From the NCBI RefSeq assembly GCF_001439695.1, contig NZ_JYLL01000001.1, positions 248,001-312,000 on the forward strand: a DNA stretch of 64,000 nt. The letters run 5' to 3'. This stretch comes from Pseudomonas veronii (GTDB lineage Bacteria > Pseudomonadota > Gammaproteobacteria > Pseudomonadales > Pseudomonadaceae). Positions 29,455 through 38,174 of this stretch are shown piece by piece. How positions within the stretch are numbered: the first letter of the stretch is position 1; each line of letters opens with the position of its first letter. The notes beneath the pieces were generated by a model, which was given only the letters and a program-made list of their open reading frames with translations, was not told where the DNA came from and ran no database searches. The position numbers and the translations under genes were made by a program.

Positions 29455-29945
29455 GACTTTTCGGACGGAAACCTCTCATACCGGTGCGCCCTTTTCTTTT
29501 GCGCTACTTTCCCGTGTTTATCGGCGTAATTTTAGCGGGCATCTTCGGCAGTTCTTCTGTTGTTGTGCTGGTGGAAAACTATTATTTACCATCGTTATCG
29601 AACGCTGCTGCTGAAAGTGCATGCGTGCTCTTGGCCTGGTTTATCACCCACTGCAATTTCATGATTGCCTACGGGCGACCTAAGTGGGTCTGGGGCATGT
29701 ATGGCCTTTTCATCGCCTGCCTGTTGGTCGCTGTACCAGGTTTTCATTTTTCACCGAACCCATTCATTTACGCGGAATGCTTCTTTTGGCCGGTACTCGG
29801 CCTGCTGCTGCTTCGCAGCAAACGCCACCGGGAACTGCGTGCCAAATGCGTAGAACTTCGCCATATGCGCGGGAAGGTAAGGGTGGCCATTGAAAAGCGG
29901 CGCAAACACGAGCGCGCAATAATCAGAATAAAGAAATCGAGGTAA
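29451..29945 (+). CDS. Orphan putative immunity membrane protein (copy 3)
   Basis: 164 aa with four hydrophobic helices and a long basic tail (VRVAIEKRRKHERAIIRIKKSR). Similarity to copies 1 and 2 is clear: RPFLLRYFPVFIGVILAG, NYYLPS, FIYAECFFWPVLGLLLLRSKRHREL. The GTG start overlaps the stop of an 18-codon effector remnant. Retention of an immunity-type gene after loss of its toxin is a known pattern that protects against kin toxins. Whether it is expressed is unknown, because it now depends on readthrough from copy 2. Confidence 0.58.
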   Translation: MRLFGRKPLIPVRPFLLRYFPVFIGVILAGIFGSSSVVVLVENYYLPSLSNAAAESACVLLAWFITHCNFMIAYGRPKWVWGMYGLFIACLLVAVPGFHFSPNPFIYAECFFWPVLGLLLLRSKRHRELRAKCVELRHMRGKVRVAIEKRRKHERAIIRIKKSR

Positions 29946-30019
29946 TTCCCCACCCCGCCCCCAAAACCGATACCGCCCCACCCACTCCCCGCCACATATA
30001 TGTGCAGCTCTTGCACCAT

Positions 30020-30037
30020 TGCACCAACGTTGGCGCC
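30020..30037 (+). promoter_or_regulatory. NtrC-like enhancer palindrome
   Basis: TGCACCAACGTTGGCGCC is a near-perfect inverted repeat close to the NtrC consensus (GCACC-N5-GGTGC type). Further GCACC half-sites lie at about 30013 and 30053, and TTGGTGC at 30041. The centre is about 70 bp upstream of the sigma-54 element. Confidence 0.55.
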
Positions 30038-30091
30038 GTTTTGGTGCTGTACTGCACCGGGTCTTACGATAAAGCGCAATGACTGCCGCTC

Positions 30092-30107
30092 TGGCATAAG
30101 TCTTGCG
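30092..30107 (+). promoter_or_regulatory. Sigma-54 promoter of the transglutaminase operon
   Basis: TGGCATAAGTCTTGCG has GG (30093-30094) and GC (30105-30106) separated by exactly 10 bp, the invariant -24/-12 spacing. It ends 37 bp before the GTG start. Confidence 0.75.
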
Positions 30108-30144
30108 CGCGTTGTGTCCATGCCCTGGCTTGCAGGAGGCCGCC

Positions 30145-33100
30145 GTGTCGATTCATGTCGCGTTGCACCACGTTACGCATTACCGCTACGACCGCGCTGT
30201 CGAACTCGGCCCACAGATCGTGCGTTTGCGCCCGGCGGCCCATAGCCGCACGCGGATTTTGTCCTACGCACTGAAAGTGCTGCCCGAGCAGCACTTCATC
30301 AATTGGCAGCAGGACCCTCAGGGTAATTACCTGGCGCGCCTGGTGTTCCCGGAAAAGACTGACGAACTGCGTATCGAAGTCGACCTGGTCGCCGAGATGG
30401 CGGTGTTCAACCCGTTCGATTTTTTCCTTGAACCCTACGCGGAAAAAATCCCGTTTCGCTACGCCGCCGACGAGCAGCGCGAGCTGGCGCCGTACCTGGA
30501 AACCTTGCCGCTGACGCCGAGGTTCGCCGCTTACCTGGCGGGTATCGACCGCACGCCGCTGCCGGCCGTGGATTTCCTGGTGGGCCTCAACCAACGCCTG
30601 GCCGCCGATATCGGTTACCTGATCCGCATGGAACCCGGCGTGCAGACCCCGGAATTCACCCTGGAAAATGCCTCCGGCTCGTGCCGCGATTCGGCTTGGC
30701 TGCTGGTGCAATTGCTGCGCAACCTGGGGCTGGCGGCGCGGTTTGTGTCCGGCTATCTGATCCAGCTCACCGCCGACGTCAAAGCCCTCGATGGCCCGTC
30801 CGGCACCGAGGTGGACTTCACCGACCTGCACGCCTGGTGCGAAGTGTATTTGCCCGGCGCCGGCTGGATCGGCCTGGATGCCACCTCCGGGTTATTCGCC
30901 GGTGAAGGCCATATTCCGTTGGCCTGTAGTCCCGATCCATCGTCTGCCGCGCCGATCAGTGGCCTGGTGGAGCCGTGCGAGTGCGAATTCACCCACGAGA
31001 TGTCGGTAGAGCGCATCTGGGAAGCGCCACGGGTAACCAAGCCCTACACCGAAGAACAGTGGCTGGCGATCCAGGCCCTGGGGCGGCAGATCGATGGCGA
31101 CCTGCTGGCGGACGACGTGCGCCTGACCATGGGCGGCGAACCGACCTTCGTCTCCATCGACGACCCCGACGGCGCCGAGTGGAACACCGCTGCCCTGGGG
31201 CCGGACAAGCGTCGCCTGTCGGCCGAACTGTTCCAGCGCATGCGCAAGCACTACGCGCCCAAGGGCCTGGTGCATTTCGGCCAGGGCAAGTGGTACCCCG
31301 GCGAGCAACTGCCGCGCTGGTCGCTCAACTGTTACTGGCGCCGCGATGGCGAGCCGATTTGGCACAACAGCGCGCTGATCGCCGATGAGCAACAGGACTA
31401 CGGCGCCGACGGCGTGCTGGCCGGGCGTTTCCTGGGCAGTGTTGCCGAGCGCCTGAAGCTGCCGGCGCGCTTTGTGTTTCCGGCCTTTGAAGACAACTTC
31501 TATTACCTGTGGCGCGAAGGCGCGCTGCCGCAAAACGTCACCGCCCTTGACCCGCGCCTGAGCGATGAGCTGGAACGCGAGCGTCTGCGCAAAGTGTTCA
31601 GCCAGGGCCTGGACAAGGTCATCGGCCAAGTGCTGCCGCTGGCGCGCACCGCTGCCAATGACCGCTGGCAGAGTGGGCGCTGGTACCTACGCGACAATCA
31701 CTGCCGACTGGTGCCGGGGGATTCGCCGCTGGGTTATCGCCTGCCGCTGGCCTCGCAGCCCTGGGTGACGGCGGCAGAGTACCCGTTTGTCCACCCGACC
31801 GACCCCAACCAGGACTTGCCCGAGCTGCCGAGCACGGCGCAATTGCAACGCCATGGCGAAGCGGCGCCGAGCGTTGAGCGCCTGCCGAAGATCGACGAGT
31901 CCGCCGACTGGCTGACCCGCACCGCACTGTGCGCCGAAGCGCGCGAAGGCCGCCTGTATCTGTTCATGCCACCGCTGGAGCGCGTCGAGGACTACCTGGA
32001 GCTGGTGGCCGCCATCGAAGCCACCGCCGAAGAGCTGCACTGCCCGGTGCTGCTGGAGGGCTACGAGCCGCCGGCGGATTACCGTCTGAGCAACTTCCGG
32101 GTCACGCCCGACCCGGGTGTGATCGAGGTCAACGTGCAGCCGTCCGCCACCTGGGACGAGTTGGTGGAACGCACCGAATTCCTCTACGAAGAGGCGCGAC
32201 AAACCCGCCTGACCACAGAAAAATTCATGATCGACGGGCGCCACACTGGCACCGGTGGCGGTAACCACTTCGTGCTGGGCGGCGCGACACCCAAGGACTC
32301 ACCGTTCCTGCGGCGTCCCGATCTGCTGCGCAGTTTGATCAGCTACTGGCACAACCATCCGTCATTGTCCTACCTGTTTTCCGGCTTGTTCATCGGCCCG
32401 ACGTCCCAGGCGCCCCGGGTCGATGAAGCGCGTAACGATGCGCTGTATGAGCTGGAAATCGCCTTCGCGCAAATGCCCGCGCCAGGCGAAGAATGCCCGC
32501 CGTGGTTGGTCGACCGCCTGCTGCGCAATCTGCTGATCGACGTGACGGGCAACACCCACCGCGCCGAATTCTGTATCGATAAGCTCTACTCGCCCGATGG
32601 CGCCACCGGGCGCCTGGGCCTGCTGGAGTTGCGCGCCTTTGAAATGCCGCCCCATGCGCGCATGAGCCTGACCCAGCAACTGCTGCTGCGCGCGCTGGTA
32701 GCGCGCTTCTGGCGCGAACCCTATGCGCCCCCGAAACTGGCGCGCTGGGGCACTGAGCTGCATGACCGTTTCCTGTTGCCGCACTTCATCGAGCAGGATT
32801 TTGCCGACGTGATCGTCGAACTCAACGCCGCCGGCTACCCGCTGCGCGCCGAATGGTTTGCCGCGCACCTGGAATTCCGCTTTCCCAAAGTCGGCGACTA
32901 CGCCGTCAGCGGTATCGAGCTCGAACTGCGCCAGGCCCTGGAACCCTGGCATGTGCTGGGCGAGGAGGGCGCGGTGGGCGGCACGGTGCGTTATGTGGAT
33001 TCGTCCCTGGAGCGCCTGCAGGTGAAGTTGAGCGGGCTGCCACCGCAACGCTATTTGCTCACCTGCAATGGCATCCCGGTGCCGCTGCAAGCGACCGGGC

Positions 33101-33435
33101 GCATCGGCGAGTTCGTCGCCGGCGTGCGGTATCGCGCCTGGCAACCGGCCAACTGCCTGCAGCCGACCATCGCGGTCCACGCGCCGTTGGTGTTCGACCT
33201 GCTGGACACCTGGATGCAGCGCTCCCTGGGCGGTTGCCAGTATCATGTGGCGCATCCGGGCGGGCGTAACTACGACAGCCTGCCGGTGAATGCCAATGAA
33301 GCCGAGAGCCGGCGCATGGCGCGGTTCTTCCGCCTGGGTCATACCCCGGGCAAGCAGCCGGTTCCGACCGTAGTGGTGAACGATGAATTACCGATGACCC
33401 TGGATCTGCGACGTTTCCCCAATAAAAATGACTGA
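30145..33435 (+). CDS. Transglutaminase-like/DUF2126 fusion protein
   Basis: 1096 aa. The N-terminal bacterial transglutaminase N-domain (VTHYRYDRAVELGPQIVRLRP) is followed by a papain-fold transglutaminase core with the triad C180 (SGSCRDS), H229 (DLHAWCEVY) and D245 (WIGLDATSG). From about residue 310 the large DUF2126 domain begins (RLTMGGEPTFVSIDDPDG), with RHTGTGGGNHFVLGG and EYPF/HPT segments. Such proteins occur with ATP-grasp and alpha-E proteins in predicted peptide or amide ligation/hydrolysis systems whose substrate is unknown. The start is the GTG at 30145 behind AGGAGG. No signal peptide, so it is probably cytoplasmic. It is the first gene behind a sigma-54 promoter. Confidence 0.88.
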   Translation: MSIHVALHHVTHYRYDRAVELGPQIVRLRPAAHSRTRILSYALKVLPEQHFINWQQDPQGNYLARLVFPEKTDELRIEVDLVAEMAVFNPFDFFLEPYAEKIPFRYAADEQRELAPYLETLPLTPRFAAYLAGIDRTPLPAVDFLVGLNQRLAADIGYLIRMEPGVQTPEFTLENASGSCRDSAWLLVQLLRNLGLAARFVSGYLIQLTADVKALDGPSGTEVDFTDLHAWCEVYLPGAGWIGLDATSGLFAGEGHIPLACSPDPSSAAPISGLVEPCECEFTHEMSVERIWEAPRVTKPYTEEQWLAIQALGRQIDGDLLADDVRLTMGGEPTFVSIDDPDGAEWNTAALGPDKRRLSAELFQRMRKHYAPKGLVHFGQGKWYPGEQLPRWSLNCYWRRDGEPIWHNSALIADEQQDYGADGVLAGRFLGSVAERLKLPARFVFPAFEDNFYYLWREGALPQNVTALDPRLSDELERERLRKVFSQGLDKVIGQVLPLARTAANDRWQSGRWYLRDNHCRLVPGDSPLGYRLPLASQPWVTAAEYPFVHPTDPNQDLPELPSTAQLQRHGEAAPSVERLPKIDESADWLTRTALCAEAREGRLYLFMPPLERVEDYLELVAAIEATAEELHCPVLLEGYEPPADYRLSNFRVTPDPGVIEVNVQPSATWDELVERTEFLYEEARQTRLTTEKFMIDGRHTGTGGGNHFVLGGATPKDSPFLRRPDLLRSLISYWHNHPSLSYLFSGLFIGPTSQAPRVDEARNDALYELEIAFAQMPAPGEECPPWLVDRLLRNLLIDVTGNTHRAEFCIDKLYSPDGATGRLGLLELRAFEMPPHARMSLTQQLLLRALVARFWREPYAPPKLARWGTELHDRFLLPHFIEQDFADVIVELNAAGYPLRAEWFAAHLEFRFPKVGDYAVSGIELELRQALEPWHVLGEEGAVGGTVRYVDSSLERLQVKLSGLPPQRYLLTCNGIPVPLQATGRIGEFVAGVRYRAWQPANCLQPTIAVHAPLVFDLLDTWMQRSLGGCQYHVAHPGGRNYDSLPVNANEAESRRMARFFRLGHTPGKQPVPTVVVNDELPMTLDLRRFPNKND

Positions 33436-33448
33436 ATGCAAGCCAAAA

Positions 33449-33538
33449 TGTGGGAGGGAGCTTGCTCCCGATTGCGGTAAATCAGCCGATACATGAGTTG
33501 ACTGACCCACCGCAATCGGGAGCAAGCCCCCTCCCACA
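33449..33538. repeat. REPIN inside the transglutaminase operon
   Basis: GTGGGAGGGAGCTTGCTCCCGATTGCGGT and its inverted partner ACCGCAATCGGGAGCAAGCCCCCTCCCAC flank a 30-bp centre. It lies between the first and second genes of the operon and may reduce or process readthrough. Confidence 0.88.
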
Positions 33539-33596
33539 AAGGATTTGCAGTGTTTGTTAGGTTAATCTGAGCCCCCTTGCCCCTGCCGAGCGTTCC

Positions 33597-36083
33597 ATGT
33601 CCGACTTGCTCGACCGTTACCCGCTGACCGCGGGCACTTATCACGAACTGCTGGACGACAGTGGCGCGGTGCGTGCCCATTGGCGGCGCCTGCTCGACCA
33701 TCTGCAACGCAGCACCCCCGCGCAACTGGCCCAGCGCCAGGCGTTGCTGACCCGGCAGATCCAGGAAAACGGCGTGACCTACAACGTCTACGCCGACCCC
33801 AAGGGCGCTGATCGCCCGTGGGAACTGGACCTGCTGCCCCATGTGCTGGCGGCCGATGAATGGCAGCACCTGTCGGCCGGCATCGCCCAGCGTGCGCGGC
33901 TGCTCAACGCGGTACTGGCGGACCTCTACGGCCCGCAACGCTTGATCAAGGAAGGCCTGCTGCCGGCCGAACTGGTGTTCGGGCATAACAATTTTCTGTG
34001 GCCGTGCCAGGGCATCCAGCCGCCCGACGGTACGTTCCTGCACCTGTACGCCGTCGATCTGGCGCGCACCCCGGATGGCCGCTGGTGGGTTACTGCCGAC
34101 CGCACCCAGGCCCCTTCGGGCGCCGGTTATGCGCTGGAAAACCGCACCATCGTGTCCCGCGCCTTTCCGGATCTGTACCGCGACCTGCAGGTGCAGCACC
34201 TCACCGGTTTCTTTCGCACCCTGCAGGAAACCCTGGCGCGCCAGGCGCCCAGCGATAGTCAGCCGCCGTTGATCGTGCTGCTCACGCCTGGGCGTTTCAA
34301 CGAAAGCTATTTCGAACACCTGTACCTCGCCCGTCAGCTCGGCTACCCGCTGGTGGAAGGCGGCGACCTCACGGTGCGCGACAGCACGGTGTTCCTGAAA
34401 ACCCTCAGTGGCCTGCGTCGGGTACACGCGATCATGCGCCGCCTTGACGACGACTTCTGCGACCCCCTCGAACTGCGCACCGACTCGGCCCTCGGCGTGC
34501 CCGGCCTGCTCGACGCCGCGCGCCAAGGCAACGTGCTGGTGGCCAATGCCCTGGGCAGCGGTGTACTGGAATCCCCCGGCCTGCTGGGCTTTCTGCCGAA
34601 GATCAACGAATTTTTGTTTGGCGAAGAACTGCTCCTGCCGTCCATTGCGACGTGGTGGTGCGGCGAAGCGCCGGTGCTTGCCGAAGCGCTGGAGAAACTG
34701 CCCGAGCTGCTGATCAAACCGGCATTTCCGTCACAGAGCTTCAACCCGGTCTTCGGCCGTGACTTGAACGACGCACAACGCGAGGCCCTGGCCGAGCGCA
34801 TGCGCGCGCGGCCTTACGCGTATGTCGCCCAGGAGCTGGCGCAGCTGTCCCAGGCGCCGGTGTGGCACACCGTCGAAGACCACCTGCAACACCGCGCCAT
34901 CGGCATGCGCGTCTACGCCGTGGCCAGCGCCGACGGTTACCGGGTATTGCCCGGCGGCCTGACCCGCGTGGCTGCCGAGGCCGATGCCGAGGTGGTGTCG
35001 ATGCAACGCGGCGGCGCGAGCAAGGACACCTGGGTGCTCGGCGAACGCGCCGCCGGCGGCGAGCAGTGGCGCGCGCAGCGGCCGATCGGCGCCCATGACC
35101 TGGTGCGCCGCGACCCTTATCTGCCGTCGCGGGTGGTGGAAAACCTGTTTTGGTTTGGCCGTTACTGTGAACGCTGCGATAACAGCGCGCGCTGGCTGCG
35201 CATCGTGTTGGCGCGCTATGTCGACGGCGACGATCCGCTGGCGTTGCAAGCGGCGGTCGAACTGGGCGAAAACCTGCGCCTGTTGCCGGAGGAGGGCGAG
35301 TTGCCCGAACGCCTGCTCGCGGCCTTGCTTGGCGACGACTGGCCGTCGAGCCTGCGCGCCAACCTGCAGCGCTTGCAGTGGGCGGCGTCCCAGGTGCGCG
35401 GCAAGTTGTCCCGAGAGAACTGGCAGGCCCTGGTGGAGCTGCAACGCGAAGCGCTGGAACTGGAGAGCGAAAGCCCCGACTTTGGCGAGTTGCTGGACTT
35501 CCTCAACCGCCTGGTGATGTCCCTGGCGGCGCTGTCCGGGTTTGCCCTGGACGACATGACCCGCGACGAAGGCTGGCGCTTTCTGATGATGGGCCGGCGC
35601 ATCGAGCGCCTGCAGTTTCTCAGCAGCAGCCTCGCGGCGTTCCTGCGCGGCGTGGCGGTGTTCGATCAGGCCGGGCTGGAATGGTTGCTGGAACTGGGCA
35701 ACAGCAGCATCACCTACCGCTCGCGCTACCTGGCGGTGCCGCAACTGATTCCGGTACTCGACCTGTTGCTGCTGGATGAGCAGAACCCCCACGCCGTGTT
35801 GTTCCAGTTGAAGCTGGTGAGCCGCACCTTGCGTCGTCTCAACGATGATTTCGCGGTGCCCCGGGAAACCGGTCTGGCGCCGTTGGTCGAGCGCCTCGCG
35901 CGGTTCGACCTGGGTTGCCTGGAGAACCCGCTGTTTGGCGAGGCCAGCGTGCGTGCCGCGCTGGACGGCCTGGCCGACCTGCTGCAAGCGGTCGCCGATG
36001 AGAGCGGGCAAGTGTCGGATCGCCTGGCCTTGCGCCATTTTGCCCATGTGGATGATGTCAGCCAACAAACGGTGTCGGTGTGA
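33597..36083 (+). CDS. Circularly permuted ATP-grasp / alpha-E fusion protein
   Basis: 828 aa. The first about 500 residues are a circularly permuted type 2 ATP-grasp domain (NGVTYNVYADPKGADRPWELDLLPH, ENRTIVSRAFPDL, RRLDDDFCDPLEL, LIKPAFPSQSFNPVFG), predicted to form amide or peptide bonds by an acyl-phosphate. The last about 310 residues are an alpha-E (DUF403) all-helical domain beginning RRDPYLPSRVVENLFWFGRYCERCDNSARWLR. In many genomes these are two proteins; here they are fused. The stop overlaps the downstream transglutaminase start. The product is not known; association with transglutaminases suggests a small peptide or isopeptide-modified substrate. Confidence 0.9.
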   Translation: MSDLLDRYPLTAGTYHELLDDSGAVRAHWRRLLDHLQRSTPAQLAQRQALLTRQIQENGVTYNVYADPKGADRPWELDLLPHVLAADEWQHLSAGIAQRARLLNAVLADLYGPQRLIKEGLLPAELVFGHNNFLWPCQGIQPPDGTFLHLYAVDLARTPDGRWWVTADRTQAPSGAGYALENRTIVSRAFPDLYRDLQVQHLTGFFRTLQETLARQAPSDSQPPLIVLLTPGRFNESYFEHLYLARQLGYPLVEGGDLTVRDSTVFLKTLSGLRRVHAIMRRLDDDFCDPLELRTDSALGVPGLLDAARQGNVLVANALGSGVLESPGLLGFLPKINEFLFGEELLLPSIATWWCGEAPVLAEALEKLPELLIKPAFPSQSFNPVFGRDLNDAQREALAERMRARPYAYVAQELAQLSQAPVWHTVEDHLQHRAIGMRVYAVASADGYRVLPGGLTRVAAEADAEVVSMQRGGASKDTWVLGERAAGGEQWRAQRPIGAHDLVRRDPYLPSRVVENLFWFGRYCERCDNSARWLRIVLARYVDGDDPLALQAAVELGENLRLLPEEGELPERLLAALLGDDWPSSLRANLQRLQWAASQVRGKLSRENWQALVELQREALELESESPDFGELLDFLNRLVMSLAALSGFALDDMTRDEGWRFLMMGRRIERLQFLSSSLAAFLRGVAVFDQAGLEWLLELGNSSITYRSRYLAVPQLIPVLDLLLLDEQNPHAVLFQLKLVSRTLRRLNDDFAVPRETGLAPLVERLARFDLGCLENPLFGEASVRAALDGLADLLQAVADESGQVSDRLALRHFAHVDDVSQQTVSV

Positions 36084-36973
36084 TGAGTGCGCGCTATCAG
36101 ATTTTTCACGATACCCATTACCACTACGACAGCCCGGTGTCCCTGGCCCAGCAGTTGGCGCATCTGTGGCCACGGCCATGTGCCTGGCAGCGCTGCACCT
36201 CGCAGCAACTGGATATCAGCCCGTTGCCGTCCTCGCGCCGCGATGAGCTGGACGTGTTCGGCAACCCGATCACCCGCCTGGCGTTCGAGCGGCCCCATGA
36301 TGAATTGTTGGTGAATGCCGGGCTGACCGTGGAAGTGCTGGCGCGGCCGCTGCTGGATTTCCAACAGTCGCCGGCCTGGGACCAGACTCGCGACAGCCTG
36401 ACCTACAGCAGCCAACCGCTGTCACCGGCGTTGATCGAAGCCTGTCGCTTTCGCTTCGAATCGCCCTACGTGCATCTGAAGAAAACCTTCGTCGAGTTCT
36501 CCGAAAGCTGTTTCCCGCCCGGGCGTCCGCTGTTGCTGGGCGCTCAGGCCCTGATGGAAAAAATCTTCGGCGAATTCACCTTCGATGCCGAAGCCACCCA
36601 AGTCGCCACGCCGCTGGTGGAGGTGCTGGAGCGCCGTCGCGGGGTGTGCCAGGACTTCGCTCACCTGATGCTCGCCTGCCTGCGCTCACGGGGCCTGGCG
36701 GCGCGCTATATCAGCGGCTACCTGCTGACCCAGCCGCCGCCCGGCCAGCCACGGCTGATCGGCGCCGATGCGTCCCATGCGTGGATTTCGGTGTACTGCC
36801 CGATGTCGGGCTGGGTGGATTTTGATCCGACCAACAATGTGCAGCCAGCACTGGAACACATCACCCTGGCCTGGGGCCGGGATTTCTCCGATGTTTCGCC
36901 GTTGCGTGGGGTGATTCTGGGGGGAGGCAGCCATGACCCGGAAGTGCGGGTGACGGTGATGCCGCTCTTGTAG
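36083..36973 (+). CDS. Transglutaminase family protein
   Basis: 296 aa. An N-terminal bacterial transglutaminase domain (FHDTHYHYDSPVSLAQQLAHLWPR) precedes the papain-like core with C189 (RRGVCQDFAHL), H232 (DASHAWISVY) and D248 (FDPTNN), so the triad is complete. No signal peptide is seen. The ATG at 36083 overlaps the previous stop (TGATG), showing translational coupling to the ATP-grasp/alpha-E gene. It is the third gene of the operon and the second transglutaminase-like protein in it. Members of this family act as amidases, peptidases or cross-linkers, and the direction of chemistry here is unknown. Confidence 0.9.
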   Translation: MSARYQIFHDTHYHYDSPVSLAQQLAHLWPRPCAWQRCTSQQLDISPLPSSRRDELDVFGNPITRLAFERPHDELLVNAGLTVEVLARPLLDFQQSPAWDQTRDSLTYSSQPLSPALIEACRFRFESPYVHLKKTFVEFSESCFPPGRPLLLGAQALMEKIFGEFTFDAEATQVATPLVEVLERRRGVCQDFAHLMLACLRSRGLAARYISGYLLTQPPPGQPRLIGADASHAWISVYCPMSGWVDFDPTNNVQPALEHITLAWGRDFSDVSPLRGVILGGGSHDPEVRVTVMPLL

Positions 36974-37067
36974 GAGCGAGCTTGCTCGCGAAAAAACCGA
37001 GGGCGCCGCGTTGAACCAGGCACCCCGCGTTATCGTTAACGCACTTCGCGAGCACGCTCGCTCCTAC
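36970..37067. repeat. REP pair of a second family
   Basis: GTAGGAGCGAGCTTGCTCGCGAA on the left and its near-exact inverted partner TTCGCGAGCACGCTCGCTCCTAC on the right. The core differs from the GTGGGAGGGGG family found elsewhere in the window, so it belongs to another REP group. It sits at the 3' end of the transglutaminase operon. Confidence 0.88.
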
Positions 37068-37075
37068 AGTGATGC

Positions 37076-37258
37076 TTACTCGGCCGGGTCTTTCGGTGTC
37101 TCGGTGTCGTCGGTTGCCACTTCGCCTTCCGCATCCGGGTTCAGTGCGCCGGTCTCTTCGTCTGCAGCGGCTTTCTTGCGTTGCAGCTTTTCCTCTTTCT
37201 TCTGTTCCTTGGCCAAGTCTCTTTGACGTTTGGCGAAGGAGTAATTAGGTTTGGCCAT
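37076..37258 (-). CDS. Small highly charged conserved protein
   Basis: 60 aa with a Lys/Arg-rich first half (MAKPNYSFAKRQRDLAKEQK and KKEEKLQRKKAA) and an acidic second half rich in Asp, Glu and Thr. Probably disordered or helical and cytoplasmic. I recall similar small proteins as common hypotheticals in Pseudomonas, but I cannot name a function. The start follows AGAGGATCGCCC. The stop lies 9 bp past a REP pair. Confidence 0.75.
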   Translation of the reverse strand: MAKPNYSFAKRQRDLAKEQKKEEKLQRKKAAADEETGALNPDAEGEVATDDTETPKDPAE

Positions 37259-37507
37259 GGGCGATCCTCTAGGGTCGAAGGTGAGGGTGGGCGGCGCGCA
37301 GCTGCCTTGGGTCGCTATGGTAGCAGCTTAGCGGCGCGCTTGGCCTTCACTTACCGCAGGCGTATGCGGCCAACAGACCGCTGAACAGATGATTGAGGTG
37401 CATGGTCCGGACTCCAGTGGGTGATGGACCGATCATAGGCGGGGCGTGGCACTTTGGCTGGTTGATTGTATCGATAAGTCTGATAGCCTAAAGTTGTATA
37501 CAATTTG

Positions 37508-37521
37508 TTGATTCAGGTCAT
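37508..37521 (+). promoter_or_regulatory. Possible ANR/FNR box upstream of azurin
   Basis: TTGATTCAGGTCAT resembles TTGAT-N4-RTCAA with a mismatch in the last base. Azurin of P. aeruginosa is known to be ANR-dependent. Just upstream, TTGTATACAA (37494-37503) is a perfect palindrome that could be a GntR-type operator. The 37259-37591 gap holds nothing else that I can support. Confidence 0.4.
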
Positions 37522-37591
37522 AAGACTTTCTGCCTGCCTCGGGCACCCTTGTCGCACTATGCGTTGTTTAAACCCTGCCTTGGAGAATCAC

Positions 37592-38038
37592 ATGTTTGCC
37601 AAACTCGTTGCTGTTTCCCTGCTGACTCTGGCAAGTGGCCAGTTGCTTGCTGCAGAGTGCAAGGTCACCGTCGACTCTACCGACCAGATGTCCTACAACA
37701 CCAAGGAAATCGTGATCGACAAGAGCTGCAAGACGTTCACCGTCGAGTTGACTCACTCCGGCAGCTTGCCGAAAAACGTCATGGGCCATAACTGGGTGCT
37801 GACCAGCGCAGCCGACACGCAAGCGGTCGCGACCGATGGCATGGCTGCCGGCCTCGACAAGAACTACCTGAAAGACGGCGACGAGCGCATCATCGCTCAC
37901 ACCAAAGTCATTGGCGCTGGCGAGAAAGACGCGGTGACCTTTGATGTGTCCAAGCTGAAAGCGGGCACTGACTATGCGTTCTTCTGCTCGTTCCCAGGCC
38001 ACATCTCGATGATGAAAGGTACTGTGGTCGTCAAGTAA
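37592..38038 (+). CDS. azu: Azurin (type I blue copper protein)
   Basis: Periplasmic electron carrier, 148 aa. A 20-residue signal peptide ([20 protein letters not shown]) precedes the mature 128-aa protein beginning AECKVTVD. Copper ligands in mature numbering: H46 (MGHNW), C112 and H117 ([11 protein letters not shown]) and M121; the C3-C26 disulfide pair is present. The start ATG 37592 has GGAGAATC upstream. The neighbours nadE and pncB on the opposite strand match the azu-nadE-pncB order of P. aeruginosa. Confidence 0.97.
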   Translation: MFAKLVAVSLLTLASGQLLAAECKVTVDSTDQMSYNTKEIVIDKSCKTFTVELTHSGSLPKNVMGHNWVLTSAADTQAVATDGMAAGLDKNYLKDGDERIIAHTKVIGAGEKDAVTFDVSKLKAGTDYAFFCSFPGHISMMKGTVVVK

Positions 38039-38053
38039 GACCGCATTATCGTT

Positions 38054-38140
38054 CATCGGGGGCAAGCCCCCTCCCACATTCGACCGCATTCTCATATGGG
38101 AACTCGGTCAACTGTGGGAGGGGGCTTGCCCCCGATGGCT
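38054..38140. repeat. REPIN between azu and nadE
   Basis: Inverted pair CATCGGGGGCAAGCCCCCTCCCAC ... GTGGGAGGGGGCTTGCCCCCGATG between convergent genes. The inner GACCGCATTCTC...GGTC part is partly complementary as well. Confidence 0.9.
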
Positions 38141-38174
38141 ACCTCACAATCAACACAACACTATCTGGTTCACC

